From Litchfieldia sinesaloumensis (lineage in GTDB: Bacteria > Bacillota > Bacilli > Bacillales > Bacillaceae_L), in NCBI RefSeq assembly GCF_900156865.1, contig NZ_LT732529.1, positions 3,971,114-4,035,113 of the forward strand: a DNA stretch of 64,000 nt, read 5' to 3'. Every line of letters begins with the position of its first letter. Within the stretch, counting starts at the first letter, position 1. The notes below the pieces were generated by a model. The model was not told the DNA's origin, searched no databases, and was given only the letters and a program-made list of their open reading frames with translations. Shown here piece by piece: positions 41,814-51,398 of the stretch. Made by a program: the position numbers and the translations under genes.

Positions 41814-41860
41814 GTGTTGAGAGTTTATTTATGGGGTGAGCGCTAGGAAAAGTGGCTCAT

Positions 41861-42071
41861 CAGGTTCGTAAGTGGAAGAAATTAGAGAAAGTGAACCGGT
41901 AAAGAGGTTTAACAGGTTCGCAAATGGAATAAATTAGGAAAAGATGAACCAACAAAGAGGATTATCGGGTTCGCATCTGGATGAAATTAGGAGAAAGCAT
42001 ACTAGAAAAGTGTATTTACAGGTTCACAAATGGAATAAATTAGGAGAAAGTGAACCAGCAAAGAGGTTTAA
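41861..42071. repeat. Second 53-bp tandem array (4 units plus decaying ends)
   Basis: Units start at 41861, 41913, 41966 and 42019 (52, 53, 53, 53 bases). The consensus is CAGGTTCGCAAATGGAATAA followed by ATTAGGAGAAAGTGAACCAG and AAAGAGGTTTAA. A partial unit precedes (from about 41833) and a degenerate one follows to about 42124. The same period, the core GCAAATGGAA-AAA-TAGG, and the GAACCAG box link it to the array at 469-892. No gene is seen between 41814 and the rlmCD promoter. Confidence 0.9.
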
Positions 42072-42163
42072 CATGTCCGTATCCGGATAAAATCAACAAA
42101 AACAATCCAGCAACAGCAGAAGCTGTACAAAATTCCCTCTCAACAACGTATCTTCTTAACAAA

Positions 42164-42194
42164 TTGGCACAGTACATCCCCAATATGGTACAAT
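42164..42194 (+). promoter_or_regulatory. Probable rlmCD promoter
   Basis: TTGGCA (42164-42169) and an extended -10 TGGTACAAT (42186-42194) are separated by 19 bases. They lie about 40 bases before the start. Confidence 0.45.
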
Positions 42195-42232
42195 CAGTTC
42201 AGCATTTTGAACGCAAAGGAAGAAAAAATACT

Positions 42233-43606
42233 ATGACAAAACTCAAACCCCCAGTGGAAAAAAATACATACTATGATGTCACGTTCGAGGACCTTACCCA
42301 CGACGGAGCGGGTGTCGCGAAGATCGAGGGCTTTCCGATTTTTGTTCAGAACGGTTTACCGGATGAGAAAGCGAAAATCAAAATAACGAAGGTTAAAAAA
42401 GGCTACGGATACGGACGGTTAATCGAACTGTATGAAGAAAGTAGATATCGGGTAGATGCCCCCTGTCCAATATATAGAGAATGTGGCGGCTGTCAGCTCC
42501 AGCATGTAAGTTATGAGGGCCAGTTGATTGCGAAGCAAAAACAGGTCCAAGGAGTGTTAACTCGAATCGGTAAGTTGCAAGATGTAGAGGTTCATCCTGT
42601 TTTAGGGATGGAGAATCCTTGGCGCTATCGGAATAAAGCGCAGGTACCGGTTGCGGATAGAGAAGGTGGATTAGTTGCAGGATTCTACCAACAACGAAGC
42701 CATGAAATTATCGATATGGAAGCCTGCCTCATTCAACAGGAAAAAAATGATATGGTTGTGCAAACGGTAAAGACAATCTGTGAAAAATATGGGATACAAG
42801 CCTATGATGAAAAAAACAACAAAGGTGTACTCCGTCATATTATGGCACGCTATGGTCTAGTTTCGGGTGAAGTAATGGTGGTTCTTATTACAAGAACGAA
42901 GAAGATCCCCAATAAAGACAATATCATCTCTGATATTATTGGAAGGTTGCCAGAAGTCAAATCAATTGTCCAAAACGTCAACCACAAACAGACGAATGTA
43001 ATCTTTGGCGATGAAACAAATGTCCTCTGGGGCGAAGAATATATATATGACTCAATTGGGGATATACGCTTTGCCATTTCAGCGAGATCCTTTTATCAGG
43101 TCAATCCTGAGCAAACGAAGGTCCTTTATGATAAAGCACTAGAGTATGCGGGACTAACAGGCAACGAAACCGTTATTGACGCCTATTGTGGAATTGGAAC
43201 GATTTCATTATTTTTAGCACAAAAAGCAAAAAAGGTGTACGGTGTTGAAATTGTTCCAGAAGCCATTGAAGATGCGAAACGAAATGCAGCTTTAAATGAC
43301 ATTCATAATGCAGAGTTTGCTGTAGGTGAGGCCGAGGTGGTTATTCCGAATTGGTACAAGAATGGGGTGAAAGCTGATGTTATCGTAGTGGATCCTCCTC
43401 GTAAGGGCTGTGATGAAGCACTATTACAAACGATTTTAAACATGAAGCCCAAAAAAGTAGTGTATGTTTCCTGCAATCCAGCAACCTTGGCAAGGGACCT
43501 CAGAATTCTAGAAGATGGCGGATATGCAACAACCGAAGTACAACCAGTAGATATGTTTCCTCATACTGTCCACTGTGAAGCGGTCGCAAAATTAATATTA
43601 AAATGA
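42233..43606 (+). CDS. rlmD: 23S rRNA (uracil-C5)-methyltransferase RlmCD
   Basis: This enzyme methylates uridines 747 and 1939 of 23S rRNA in Bacillus (YefA/RlmCD). The 457-residue protein begins with a TRAM domain ([20 protein letters not shown]). It has an iron-sulfur motif [14 protein letters not shown] and the SAM site [14 protein letters not shown]. The catalytic motifs are [10 protein letters not shown] and [17 protein letters not shown] 42233 follows AAAGGAAG; the frame extends upstream into the repeat region without a ribosome site. Confidence 0.94.
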   Translation: MTKLKPPVEKNTYYDVTFEDLTHDGAGVAKIEGFPIFVQNGLPDEKAKIKITKVKKGYGYGRLIELYEESRYRVDAPCPIYRECGGCQLQHVSYEGQLIAKQKQVQGVLTRIGKLQDVEVHPVLGMENPWRYRNKAQVPVADREGGLVAGFYQQRSHEIIDMEACLIQQEKNDMVVQTVKTICEKYGIQAYDEKNNKGVLRHIMARYGLVSGEVMVVLITRTKKIPNKDNIISDIIGRLPEVKSIVQNVNHKQTNVIFGDETNVLWGEEYIYDSIGDIRFAISARSFYQVNPEQTKVLYDKALEYAGLTGNETVIDAYCGIGTISLFLAQKAKKVYGVEIVPEAIEDAKRNAALNDIHNAEFAVGEAEVVIPNWYKNGVKADVIVVDPPRKGCDEALLQTILNMKPKKVVYVSCNPATLARDLRILEDGGYATTEVQPVDMFPHTVHCEAVAKLILK

Positions 43607-43625
43607 TATTGAAAATGAATGGAGA

Positions 43626-43671
43626 CCAGCCCACTGAAACTAACATGTTGTTTCAGTGAGCATGGTTTTTT
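43626..43671 (+). terminator. Terminator after rlmCD
   Basis: CACTGAAAC / GTTTCAGTG forms a 9-bp stem inside a wider ACCAGC/GCATGGT region, followed by TTTTTTT. Confidence 0.85.
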
Positions 43672-43837
43672 TATGTTTAAGCTATGTTAAAGAACTCAAT
43701 TTGCATGTGATGTGTGCGAATGAATATTCTAAAAAGTAGCTTGTTTTCTATAGATGTACCATATGATAAAATAGGACCGTCAGAATTTACTAAATGAAGT
43801 GAATATGTAATAGGAAATTTTTAGAGGTGATTTCTCA

Positions 43838-44089
43838 ATGGAAAAAAGAAGAAGATGGTGGAGTATAAGTCTACTAAAATATAGTAGTGATGTTCGTATT
43901 TATTATTTTCTAACTTTGTTTTTAATGATATTTGGAAGCAGTTTTATATTTAGGGCGTATTTTATATTACCTGATATTGATTGGAACCTTTTTATATCTG
44001 TAATAATGATTTTTACATTCATATACACTCTTACATGTTGTATTAAAAAAATGAAGAAAGAATACGAAGAAAAAGAACTTGGTTATTAA
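43838..44089 (+). CDS. Small two-helix membrane protein, unknown
   Basis: The 83-residue product has a basic N-terminus (KRRRWW). Two helices lie at about 22-43 and 47-68, and the tail is charged (KKMKKEYEEKE). ATG follows TTAGAGGTG. It has its own terminator and no recognised family. Confidence 0.6.
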   Translation: MEKRRRWWSISLLKYSSDVRIYYFLTLFLMIFGSSFIFRAYFILPDIDWNLFISVIMIFTFIYTLTCCIKKMKKEYEEKELGY

Positions 44090-44113
44090 ACTATATCTTA
44101 ATGTCTTTACTAC

Positions 44114-44145
44114 AGGGAACCTTTCTATGGTTCCCTTATCTTTTT
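44114..44145 (+). terminator. Terminator after the small membrane gene
   Basis: AGGGAACC / GGTTCCCT is a perfect 8-bp stem, then TATCTTTTT. Confidence 0.8.
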
Positions 44146-44193
44146 GCAAAAACCAAAAATTTTTATTTAACATAGATTATTCTTAAGGGAGTT

Positions 44194-44207
44194 GAGACAT
44201 ATGTCTC
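44194..44207. promoter_or_regulatory. Perfect 14-bp palindrome upstream of the lyase gene
   Basis: GAGACATATGTCTC is fully self-complementary and lies 75 bases before the aspartase-like gene. It is a candidate operator for a dimeric repressor; no regulator is identified. Confidence 0.4.
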
Positions 44208-44281
44208 GGATATTGGTTATTAGACTTCATAATGGAAATAATACCTCTAATTAAAAAAGACAATTGGAGGGAGTGAGGGAG

Positions 44282-45658
44282 ATGGATGCATCTAACCAAT
44301 ATCGAATGGAAAATGACCCCCTAGGTAACATCATGGTTCCTACTTCAGCTTATTATGGTTCCCAAACTCAACGGGCTGTGGAGAATTTTCAAATAAGCGG
44401 CCTGCGGCTACCACGACCGTTTATTAGGGCCCAAGGAATTGTTAAGGCATCAGTTGCCACCGTAAATGTTGAGTTAGGGAAACTATCACCTGATTTAGGA
44501 AAAGCAATCATACACGCAGCAGAAGAAGTGATCGAAGGGAAATGGGATGAACATTTTGTTGTAGATGTCTACCAAGCAGGGGCAGGCACCTCTCAAAATA
44601 TGAATACAAATGAGGTCATAGCAAAGCGTGCTACTGAAATACTAGGAGGTATACAAACAATCCATCCTAATGACCATGTCAATATGTCTCAATCGACGAA
44701 TGATACTTTTCCATCCTCTGTGAATATAGCGGCAGCAGAGATGATAATCCAAGGGTTGCTCCCATCCCTTACTAAGTTGGAACAAACATTTCGAAAAAAG
44801 GCAGAACAATTCATGCCTGTCCTGAAATCAGGGCGAACCCATTTGCATGATGCTGTTCCAATTCGATTAGGCCAAGAGTTCTCCGGATATGCTGCGACAA
44901 TTGGTGCGGTAGCTAGAGAGCTTCAAACTAAACTCGATTCATTGTATCAAATTGGACTTGGTGGGAATGCAATTGGGACTTCGATTAATTTAGAAGCGGA
45001 ATATGCGCCAAAAGTCATTCAAGAAGTGTGTAAAAGGACGAGCCTACCTTTTCGTGAGCCACCAAACATCTTTGCTTTTATGCAAAATATGAGTGAGCCT
45101 ATTCGTTGTATGTTAACGTTAAAAGAGCTGGCCGTTCATCTTATAAAAATAACAAGTGATTTACGTCTACTTAGCTCTGGACCCCGTACGGGATTTGCAG
45201 AAATAACGTTACCCTCTGTTCAACCGGGTTCGACAATCATGCCTGGTAAAGTAAACCCTGCTATTTTAGAAATGACTCATATGGTCTGTTGCCAGATAAT
45301 TGGTTATGAAACTGCAGTGGCAACCGCTGGGACAGCCAGTCAATTAGAGATAAATGTGATGATGCCGATGATTGCTCATACATTTCTCCATTCAATTCAG
45401 ATTTTGACAAATGCAATAGAAACGTTGGAATCTAAATGTATTAATGGAATCCAAGCAAATGAAGAACAATGCAAAAAGTGGATGGAAGAGAGTCTTGCAT
45501 TAGTAACAGGGTTAAGCTCAAAAATTGGGTATGATATGGCCTCCGAAATTGGTATGCAAGCAGATGAACAAAATAAAACATTAGAACAAATTCTTCAAGA
45601 AAAAGGGTTGCTTACTGAGGATGTACGCAATGCAATTAACCCTAAAGGTATGATTTAG
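44282..45658 (+). CDS. aspA: Aspartate ammonia-lyase / class II fumarase-type enzyme
   Basis: The 458-residue enzyme of the aspartase/fumarase superfamily reversibly removes ammonia from aspartate to give fumarate, if aspartase. Conserved blocks are YQAGAGTSQNMNTNEV, HPNDHVNMSQSTNDTFP, KSGRTHLHDAVP and the catalytic loop GSTIMPGKVNP (about 317-327). DAVP and THLH in the substrate loop favour aspartase over fumarase (usually DATP), but this is not decisive. ATG 44282 follows GGAGGGAGTGAGGGAG. A terminator follows, so the MFS gene may have its own promoter. Confidence 0.8.
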   Translation: MDASNQYRMENDPLGNIMVPTSAYYGSQTQRAVENFQISGLRLPRPFIRAQGIVKASVATVNVELGKLSPDLGKAIIHAAEEVIEGKWDEHFVVDVYQAGAGTSQNMNTNEVIAKRATEILGGIQTIHPNDHVNMSQSTNDTFPSSVNIAAAEMIIQGLLPSLTKLEQTFRKKAEQFMPVLKSGRTHLHDAVPIRLGQEFSGYAATIGAVARELQTKLDSLYQIGLGGNAIGTSINLEAEYAPKVIQEVCKRTSLPFREPPNIFAFMQNMSEPIRCMLTLKELAVHLIKITSDLRLLSSGPRTGFAEITLPSVQPGSTIMPGKVNPAILEMTHMVCCQIIGYETAVATAGTASQLEINVMMPMIAHTFLHSIQILTNAIETLESKCINGIQANEEQCKKWMEESLALVTGLSSKIGYDMASEIGMQADEQNKTLEQILQEKGLLTEDVRNAINPKGMI

Positions 45659-45677
45659 ATTAGTTAGTGATTAATTT

Positions 45678-45708
45678 ACCTGTATCGTCTGGGATACAGG
45701 TATTTTTT
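45678..45708 (+). terminator. Terminator after the lyase gene
   Basis: ACCTGTATC / GATACAGGT is a perfect 9-bp stem, followed by ATTTTTT. Confidence 0.85.
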
Positions 45709-45778
45709 GGTGTTTCATCTCATGAATCGGATAAGTCAATCTAGTAAGGGAAATATAAGCTCAAAAGGAGGCTTAATT

Positions 45779-47218
45779 ATGGATTCAACTTATAAAGGTA
45801 CAAATAAAATGATTATTGGGATTGTATTCGGAGTTATTACATTCTGGCTATTTGCACAAGCCATGGTGAATATAGTCCCTGCTGTACAAGAAGATTTAGG
45901 GATATCACTTGGAACCTTGAATATTGCCATAAGTTTAACGGCTTTATTCTCAGGATTGTTTATCGTCGCTGCTGGTGGCCTTGCTGACAAACTAGGGCGT
46001 AAAAAAATTGCCTATTTTGGTTTTCTTTTAAGTATTGTCGGATCACTTTGTCTAGTATTAGCCCAAGGCGCTGCCTTGCTAATTATAGGGCGAATTATAC
46101 AAGGGATCTCTGCTGCATGTATTATGCCATCTACAATCGCTTTAATGAAAGCTTATTTCGAGGGTGCAGAACGTCAACGTGCACTAAGTTATTGGTCAAT
46201 TGGTTCATGGGGTGGATCAGGGGTCGCCTCGTTTGCAGGTGGAACCATTGCCACTTCACTTGGATGGAGATGGATTTTTATTTTTTCAATTATTTTTGCA
46301 ATCGTTGGGATGTTTTTACTAAAAGATACACCTGAAAGCAAACAACCATCTACTGGTCGGTTTAGGTTTGATTACACTGGATTAGCGATTTTCATCGTAA
46401 CCATGATTGCATTAAATGTATTTATTACGTACGGAGCAGATATTGGTTGGACAAGCCCTATTTCGCTGGGCCTTGTTGCTGTTACGATAATAGGATTACT
46501 ATCCTTTATCAAAATAGAGAAAAGTAAGGAAGTTGTCCTTATTGATTTTGCTGTTTTTAAAAATGCACCATATACAGGTGCGACTGTTTCAAACTTCTTA
46601 CTGAACGCTATCGCTGGTACATTAGTTGTAGCAAATACGTATGTACAGGTAGGGAGAGGATTTAATTCATTTCAATCCGGTATGTTGTCGTTAGGTTATT
46701 TAGTTGCGGTACTAGCAATGATTCGAGTTGGTGAGAAAATTTTGCAAAGGGTAGGTGCAAAATCTCCAATGATTTGGGGTGCCACAATTACAACAATTGG
46801 TGTAGGAATGATGGGTTTAACTTTTCTGCCTGACCTTGCTTATACAATCGTTGTGTTCATTGGATTTGCCTTATTTGGATTAGGTCTTGGGATCTATGCA
46901 ACTCCATCGACAGATACATCTGTTGCAAATGCACCAGCGGAGAAGGTGGGAGAAGCAGCTGGCGTTTATAAAATGGCAAGTTCTCTAGGTAGTGCATTTG
47001 GTGTAGCGATTTCTGCTTCAGCTTACGCGGCAATAGCAGCAAACGGGAATCTAGAATTTGCAGCAACAGTAGGTATCATAGTCAATGTAATCTTCGGTGT
47101 TTTATCAATACTATCCATTATAATACTGGTTCCAAAAGACGCAGGAAAAACATCTAAAACAGTCAAACCAAGTAACGAAACCAAAAAAATAACCAAGCAT
47201 AAGCCTGTTACTGAATAA
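45779..47218 (+). CDS. MFS transporter (EmrB/QacA-like, 14 helices)
   Basis: The 479-residue permease has about 14 hydrophobic segments. The motif between helices 2 and 3 is GGLADKLGRKKIAYFGF, which identifies the major facilitator superfamily. GRIIQGISAACIMPS is the DHA2 antiporter-like motif C region. Substrate is unknown. ATG 45779 follows AAAGGAGG; the frame upstream to 45707 lacks a ribosome site. The M20 hydrolase follows 57 bases later, so they are likely co-transcribed. Confidence 0.85.
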   Translation: MDSTYKGTNKMIIGIVFGVITFWLFAQAMVNIVPAVQEDLGISLGTLNIAISLTALFSGLFIVAAGGLADKLGRKKIAYFGFLLSIVGSLCLVLAQGAALLIIGRIIQGISAACIMPSTIALMKAYFEGAERQRALSYWSIGSWGGSGVASFAGGTIATSLGWRWIFIFSIIFAIVGMFLLKDTPESKQPSTGRFRFDYTGLAIFIVTMIALNVFITYGADIGWTSPISLGLVAVTIIGLLSFIKIEKSKEVVLIDFAVFKNAPYTGATVSNFLLNAIAGTLVVANTYVQVGRGFNSFQSGMLSLGYLVAVLAMIRVGEKILQRVGAKSPMIWGATITTIGVGMMGLTFLPDLAYTIVVFIGFALFGLGLGIYATPSTDTSVANAPAEKVGEAAGVYKMASSLGSAFGVAISASAYAAIAANGNLEFAATVGIIVNVIFGVLSILSIIILVPKDAGKTSKTVKPSNETKKITKHKPVTE

Positions 47219-47275
47219 TTTTGTAGGTGGACACATAAACGAAGTATCTTCAAAGAAGAAAAGGAGTACAACGTA

Positions 47276-48463
47276 ATGAGAGAACAGCTAATGAAAATGT
47301 TAGAATCCCGCAAGGACGAGATCATAGAAATCCGTAGGCATCTACATGAAAACCCTGAATTATCCTTCAAGGAAGAAAAAACGGCTCAATATATTCTAGA
47401 TTTTTATAAAGGTAAAGATGTAGAAGTACAATCAAATGTTGGAAATGGTTACGGAATCGTTGTAACAATAAAGGGTGAAAAGTCTGGTAAAAACATAGGC
47501 TTACGTGCAGATTTTGATGCACTTCCTATCGTTGAAGAAACAGATGTACCTTTTAAATCAAAAAATGAAGGCGTCATGCATGCTTGTGCACATGATGGTC
47601 ATACAGCGTATTTGTTAGTCCTAGCTGATTGCTTAATTCAGTTAAAGGAACAGTTACCAGGTACAATTAAAATTATTCATCAGCATGCCGAGGAGGTTCC
47701 TCCTGGCGGGGCGAAGAGTATTGTTGAATCAGGAATTCTTGATGACTTAGATCATGTATTTGGCATCCACCTACTACCTCTAGGACCAGCTGGGGTGGTG
47801 GGGTATCATGCAGGATATACCTTTAATGGTAGAGCGTATATGAAAGTAAAGATTCAAGGTAAAGGTGGACATGGTTCGTCTCCACATATGGCGAATGATG
47901 CAATTGTAGCGGGTGCTCATTTTGTAACAGCAGCTCAAACCATTATCAGCCGTCGCTTAAGTCCATTTGAAAATGGTGTGATAACAATCGGTTCTTTTGA
48001 TGGAAAAGGAACATTTAATGTCATCAAGGATAGTATTGAGCTTGAAGGTGATATACGTTATATGTCAGAAGAAACGAAGGGGAAAATGGAGCGAGAAGTA
48101 AAGCGGATTGCTAGAGGAATTGAAGAAGAGTTTGGGGTAACATGTGAACTTACGTATACCAATGATTACCCACCACTCTATAATGACCCCGAACTTACCG
48201 ATAAGGTTGTATCGTACTTAAATAGTGCTAATGATAAGGATATAAAAGAAGTGAAGGAATACCCTGCACTGTCACCATCTGAAGACTTTGCGTATTATGC
48301 AGAAAAATTTCCTTCCTGCTTTTTCTTCATTGCTTGTTCACCAAAAGGGGTGGAAGAACCGTTCTTCAATCATCACCCAAAATTCGATATTGATGAAGAT
48401 GCACTCCTCGTCGCAGCAAAAGCGGTGGGGTACGTAGTTTGTGGACTATACGAGTTAGAATAA
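47276..48463 (+). CDS. M20 family amidohydrolase (N-acyl amino acid hydrolase type)
   Basis: The 395-residue metallopeptidase-like hydrolase opens RRHLHENPELSFKE, with metal ligands in MHACAHDGHTAYLL (about 100-113) and HQHAEEVPPGGAK (about 139-151). A lid domain follows (GKGGHGSSPH). The C-terminal ligand is in EPFFNHHPKFDID. The family removes acyl groups from amino acids or cleaves amidated conjugates. Exact substrate is unknown. ATG follows AAAGGAG. Its pairing with an MFS carrier and an aspartase-like lyase suggests use of an acylated amino acid. Confidence 0.88.
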   Translation: MREQLMKMLESRKDEIIEIRRHLHENPELSFKEEKTAQYILDFYKGKDVEVQSNVGNGYGIVVTIKGEKSGKNIGLRADFDALPIVEETDVPFKSKNEGVMHACAHDGHTAYLLVLADCLIQLKEQLPGTIKIIHQHAEEVPPGGAKSIVESGILDDLDHVFGIHLLPLGPAGVVGYHAGYTFNGRAYMKVKIQGKGGHGSSPHMANDAIVAGAHFVTAAQTIISRRLSPFENGVITIGSFDGKGTFNVIKDSIELEGDIRYMSEETKGKMEREVKRIARGIEEEFGVTCELTYTNDYPPLYNDPELTDKVVSYLNSANDKDIKEVKEYPALSPSEDFAYYAEKFPSCFFFIACSPKGVEEPFFNHHPKFDIDEDALLVAAKAVGYVVCGLYELE

Positions 48464-48468
48464 AGAAT

Positions 48469-48510
48469 AAAAGCCCATCCTAACGTGATATGTTGGATGG
48501 GCTTTTAAAA
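48469..48510. terminator. Bidirectional terminator between M20 and EamA genes
   Basis: AAAAGCCCATCC / GGATGGGCTTTT is a 12-bp perfect stem with A and T flanks, between convergent genes. Confidence 0.9.
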
Positions 48511-49479
48511 TTAAGAAATACTTTCTCTCAAATTAGTTTTAACATACTCAAATGATTTTTTCTTCTGGGCGATTCTGACAAAGATGTTATTGGCCAATAG
48601 AGACACGATAATAAAAACAGTACCTAGTATGTCAAACAAGGTTACATGATTGCCTTGGGCAATGGATATCAAAAGCGTCGTAACAGGTACGAAGTTAATG
48701 AACAATAACCCGTTTAAAGGTGATAATATACTCACACCAATATTCCAGCCTAGAAGCGCAATAACCCCAGGGAATATTATCATGAAAACCAGATGTGGAC
48801 TTACTTCTATAATACTATTCACTGATGGAACAGAAAGGTATCCAAATAGTGTTGCCCCTACAGTAATTAAAATAGCTGTAATTGTTCCAAGTAAACAACT
48901 TAACGTTGAATATCTTAACGCAGACCAGCCGCTAAATTCACTTCCACCCATTGTGTAAATAACCCAACCTATTACCGCAATGAATATGAGCAAAGAGGGG
49001 ATAAAAGAATCGGTTGCACTAAGAAAAGCGTGAATATCACCTTTTGTAATCACTAATAAAGCACCGATAAAAGACACAAGCACACATATCAAAGTAAAGA
49101 AGTGTGGGCGTTTTTTGAAGAACATCCAGACAATCACAACGGAAATCATTGGCATTAATGACTCCATGATGGAAGCCACCATTACCCCGGATGCACCTAA
49201 TAAATCTTCTCCCCAGAAGATGAATAGATTATAAACTGTAAAAGCCATAGTCCCGAAAAACCATAAATAAAAGCCTTTGCCCTCCAATCGGAAAGCCTGC
49301 TTTCCCTCTTTCCAAATTAAAACTGCGACTAGAATAATCGTAACAGCCCCATAACGAATGATTGTAAAATAAAAGGGATCAATATGCTTAAATGCTGCAT
49401 GTGCAACTGGAAACATGGCTCCCCATGAAACTGCAGCAATAAAACATAAAATAGCCCCTAACCATACACTGTTTTTCAA
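48511..49479 (-). CDS. EamA/DMT family transporter
   Basis: The 322-residue protein has ten membrane helices in two EamA repeats. The first begins AILCFIAAVSWGAMFPVAHAA and the second around FIPSLLIFIAVIGWVIY. EamA proteins are metabolite or amino acid exporters. The start is a TTG at 49479, spaced from GAGGTT on the minus strand. It is divergent from the LysR gene across a 155-base region with a LysR-type box, so it is probably that regulator's target. Confidence 0.85.
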   Translation of the reverse strand: MKNSVWLGAILCFIAAVSWGAMFPVAHAAFKHIDPFYFTIIRYGAVTIILVAVLIWKEGKQAFRLEGKGFYLWFFGTMAFTVYNLFIFWGEDLLGASGVMVASIMESLMPMISVVIVWMFFKKRPHFFTLICVLVSFIGALLVITKGDIHAFLSATDSFIPSLLIFIAVIGWVIYTMGGSEFSGWSALRYSTLSCLLGTITAILITVGATLFGYLSVPSVNSIIEVSPHLVFMIIFPGVIALLGWNIGVSILSPLNGLLFINFVPVTTLLISIAQGNHVTLFDILGTVFIIVSLLANNIFVRIAQKKKSFEYVKTNLRESIS

Positions 49480-49576
49480 CTAACCTCAACCTCTTTCATT
49501 AAGTTACCAATTTCAAATTTGATTTCATCATATCTACATTTGAATATCTTGTAAAATGAATAAAAACAATGATTAT

Positions 49577-49593
49577 TATCAATTTTACTGATA
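49577..49593. promoter_or_regulatory. LysR-type box between eamA and lysR genes
   Basis: TATCA-N7-TGATA is an interrupted palindrome containing ATC-N9-GAT and T-N11-A, the usual LysR binding pattern. It lies about 40 bases before the regulator start. Confidence 0.45.
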
Positions 49594-49634
49594 TCATAAT
49601 AACCAAGATGTAAATATGGAGAGGTGGGCTAGAA

Positions 49635-50516
49635 GTGGAATTTAAGGACTTGGAAATTTTTCAACTGGTAGCTGAGAAAGGAACCATTACAGAGGTAGCG
49701 AAAGAACTAAGTTATGTTCAATCGAATATTACGTCTAGGATTCAGAAACTAGAAACTGAACTAAACACCCCCTTATTTAACCGACACCGCCGGGGAATGA
49801 CATTGACACCTGAAGGGAAGAAACTATTAAGCTATAGTAAAAAGATATTATTATTAACAGATGAAATGAAGAAAGCCGTTCAAAATAAAAATGAACCTGC
49901 TGGGAAACTGGAAATTGGAACGGTTGAAACGGTCATTCAATTACCTAAAATACTCTCTTCCTATACTAAAAAATATACGAATGTAGATTTATCATTATAT
50001 ACTGGCGTAACAGAAACACTAGAAGAGGAAGTATTAAATCATAAGTTGGATGGAGCCTTTGTATCAGAAACGGACTTTCATTCTAATCTTGTTTCACATG
50101 ATGTATTGGAAGAAGAACTTGTTCTAATTACGGATAAGCACACAAGTTCAATGGATGGGATTAGGGAGGAGACGATCCTTTGTTTTAGTGAAGGCTGTGG
50201 ATACCGAGCTCGTTTTATGGCGTGGTGTAAGGACGAAAACATTAAGCCGAAAAAAATAATGGAATTTGGTACATTGGAAACCATTTTGAGAAGTGTTGTC
50301 GTAGGCCTTGGTGTTGCATTTGTGCCTAGGTCTGCTGTTAATCATTTGGAGCAAAGTGGTCTCATTCGCTGTTATTCACTTCCAGATAAATACAGCAAGG
50401 TAAAAACTGTTTTTATTAGGAGAGCGGATTCCTATCTAACCTCAACAATCGAAAGGTTTATTGAAACTATTGAAACAAATAAAATGAAACTCCCAGCCTA
50501 TTATGATGCTCAGTGA
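49635..50516 (+). CDS. LysR-family transcriptional regulator
   Basis: The 293-residue regulator has an N-terminal winged helix-turn-helix (about 1-60, FQLVAEKGTITEVAKELSYVQSNITSRIQKLE). An effector-binding domain follows from about 88, with the subdomain opening GKLEIGTVETV. The GTG start follows GGAGAGGTGGG. It is divergent to the EamA gene and 43 bases before a VTT-domain gene. The effector is unknown. Confidence 0.9.
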   Translation: MEFKDLEIFQLVAEKGTITEVAKELSYVQSNITSRIQKLETELNTPLFNRHRRGMTLTPEGKKLLSYSKKILLLTDEMKKAVQNKNEPAGKLEIGTVETVIQLPKILSSYTKKYTNVDLSLYTGVTETLEEEVLNHKLDGAFVSETDFHSNLVSHDVLEEELVLITDKHTSSMDGIREETILCFSEGCGYRARFMAWCKDENIKPKKIMEFGTLETILRSVVVGLGVAFVPRSAVNHLEQSGLIRCYSLPDKYSKVKTVFIRRADSYLTSTIERFIETIETNKMKLPAYYDAQ

Positions 50517-50559
50517 GAAAGAAAGCATGATAGGATTTGAAAAATCCTGGAGGTAAAAT

Positions 50560-51123
50560 ATGCAAGATCGTCTAGCGGAGGTCTTAGTAAATTATGAAGA
50601 ATATGCAATCATCATTAGTTTGTTGCTTAATATTTGTATAAGCGTCTTCGGGGTCATTCCTACTCTGTTTATAACAGCGGCAAACCTTATAGTTTTTGGT
50701 TTTTGGAAGGGAACTATGATTTCCTTCCTAGGTGAGGCCTTAGGAGCAATTCTGTCTTTTTGGTTATACCGAAAAGGATTCAAAAATAATCTTGGAAAAA
50801 AGGTTTCTACCTATCCGTTAGCAAAGAAACTACTGAATACAAACGGAAAAGATGCCTTTCTATTAATCATAGCATTGCGATTATTTCCTTTCGTACCATC
50901 AGGGCTAGTGACCTTTGCTTCTGCAATTGGTGAGGTTAGTTTCATCATATTCATATTTTCAAGCTCGTTAGGGAAACTTCCAGCGCTACTGCTTGAAGCG
51001 TATTCGGTCTATCATGTAACAAAGTGGACCGCAGAAGGAAAACTTATATTAACTATTATTTCAGTTGTTGTAATAGCTTATCTAATCAGAAAAATTGGGC
51101 TAAATACAAAGTCTTCGAAATAA
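50560..51123 (+). CDS. VTT-domain (TVP38/TMEM64, DedA-like) membrane protein
   Basis: The 187-residue protein has about five hydrophobic segments. It carries the VTT pattern with FGFWKGTMISFLGEALGAILSF (about 46-67), the basic YRKGFKNN loop, and ALRLFPFVPSGLVTFASA (about 106-123). VTT proteins are thought to move lipids or protons across the membrane. ATG follows CTGGAGG, 43 bases after the LysR gene, so co-transcription is possible. Confidence 0.82.
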   Translation: MQDRLAEVLVNYEEYAIIISLLLNICISVFGVIPTLFITAANLIVFGFWKGTMISFLGEALGAILSFWLYRKGFKNNLGKKVSTYPLAKKLLNTNGKDAFLLIIALRLFPFVPSGLVTFASAIGEVSFIIFIFSSSLGKLPALLLEAYSVYHVTKWTAEGKLILTIISVVVIAYLIRKIGLNTKSSK

Positions 51124-51182
51124 GTATTCCAAGAATAAAAATAAATCTGTACTAATTGATGATTTTCTGAAGTATGCAATTT

Positions 51183-51253
51183 CAATCAAACGTTTGTTTA
51201 ATGATCTAGACCAGTACTACCAAAGGATTGTTAAATCAATCAAACGTTTGTTT
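51183..51253. promoter_or_regulatory. Two identical 17-bp palindromic sites before the TetR gene
   Basis: CAATCAAACGTTTGTTT occurs at 51183-51199 and 51237-51253, 54 bases apart. Each is centred on the perfect palindrome CAAACGTTTG. They lie 145-215 bases before the TetR gene and form a probable operator pair, though which protein binds is unproven. No gene is seen in 51124-51398. Confidence 0.6.
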
Positions 51254-51398
51254 GAAAAGATTTAATAAATTGAGATAGACAAAAATAATTGCTGTACTAG
51301 TCTATAAAGTGAGGAAAAAGTACATCATAATGTGTCATTTCTTTGTCTATCGTTCTCATTTACGGTATCTTAATCTATAATGAGGTGGGGTGAGCAAC

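Noticed and set aside
42050-42232. Longer rlmCD start at 42050
   Set aside because: The extension reads through the 53-bp repeat and lacks a ribosome site; ATG 42233 gives the family length and has AAAGGAAG.
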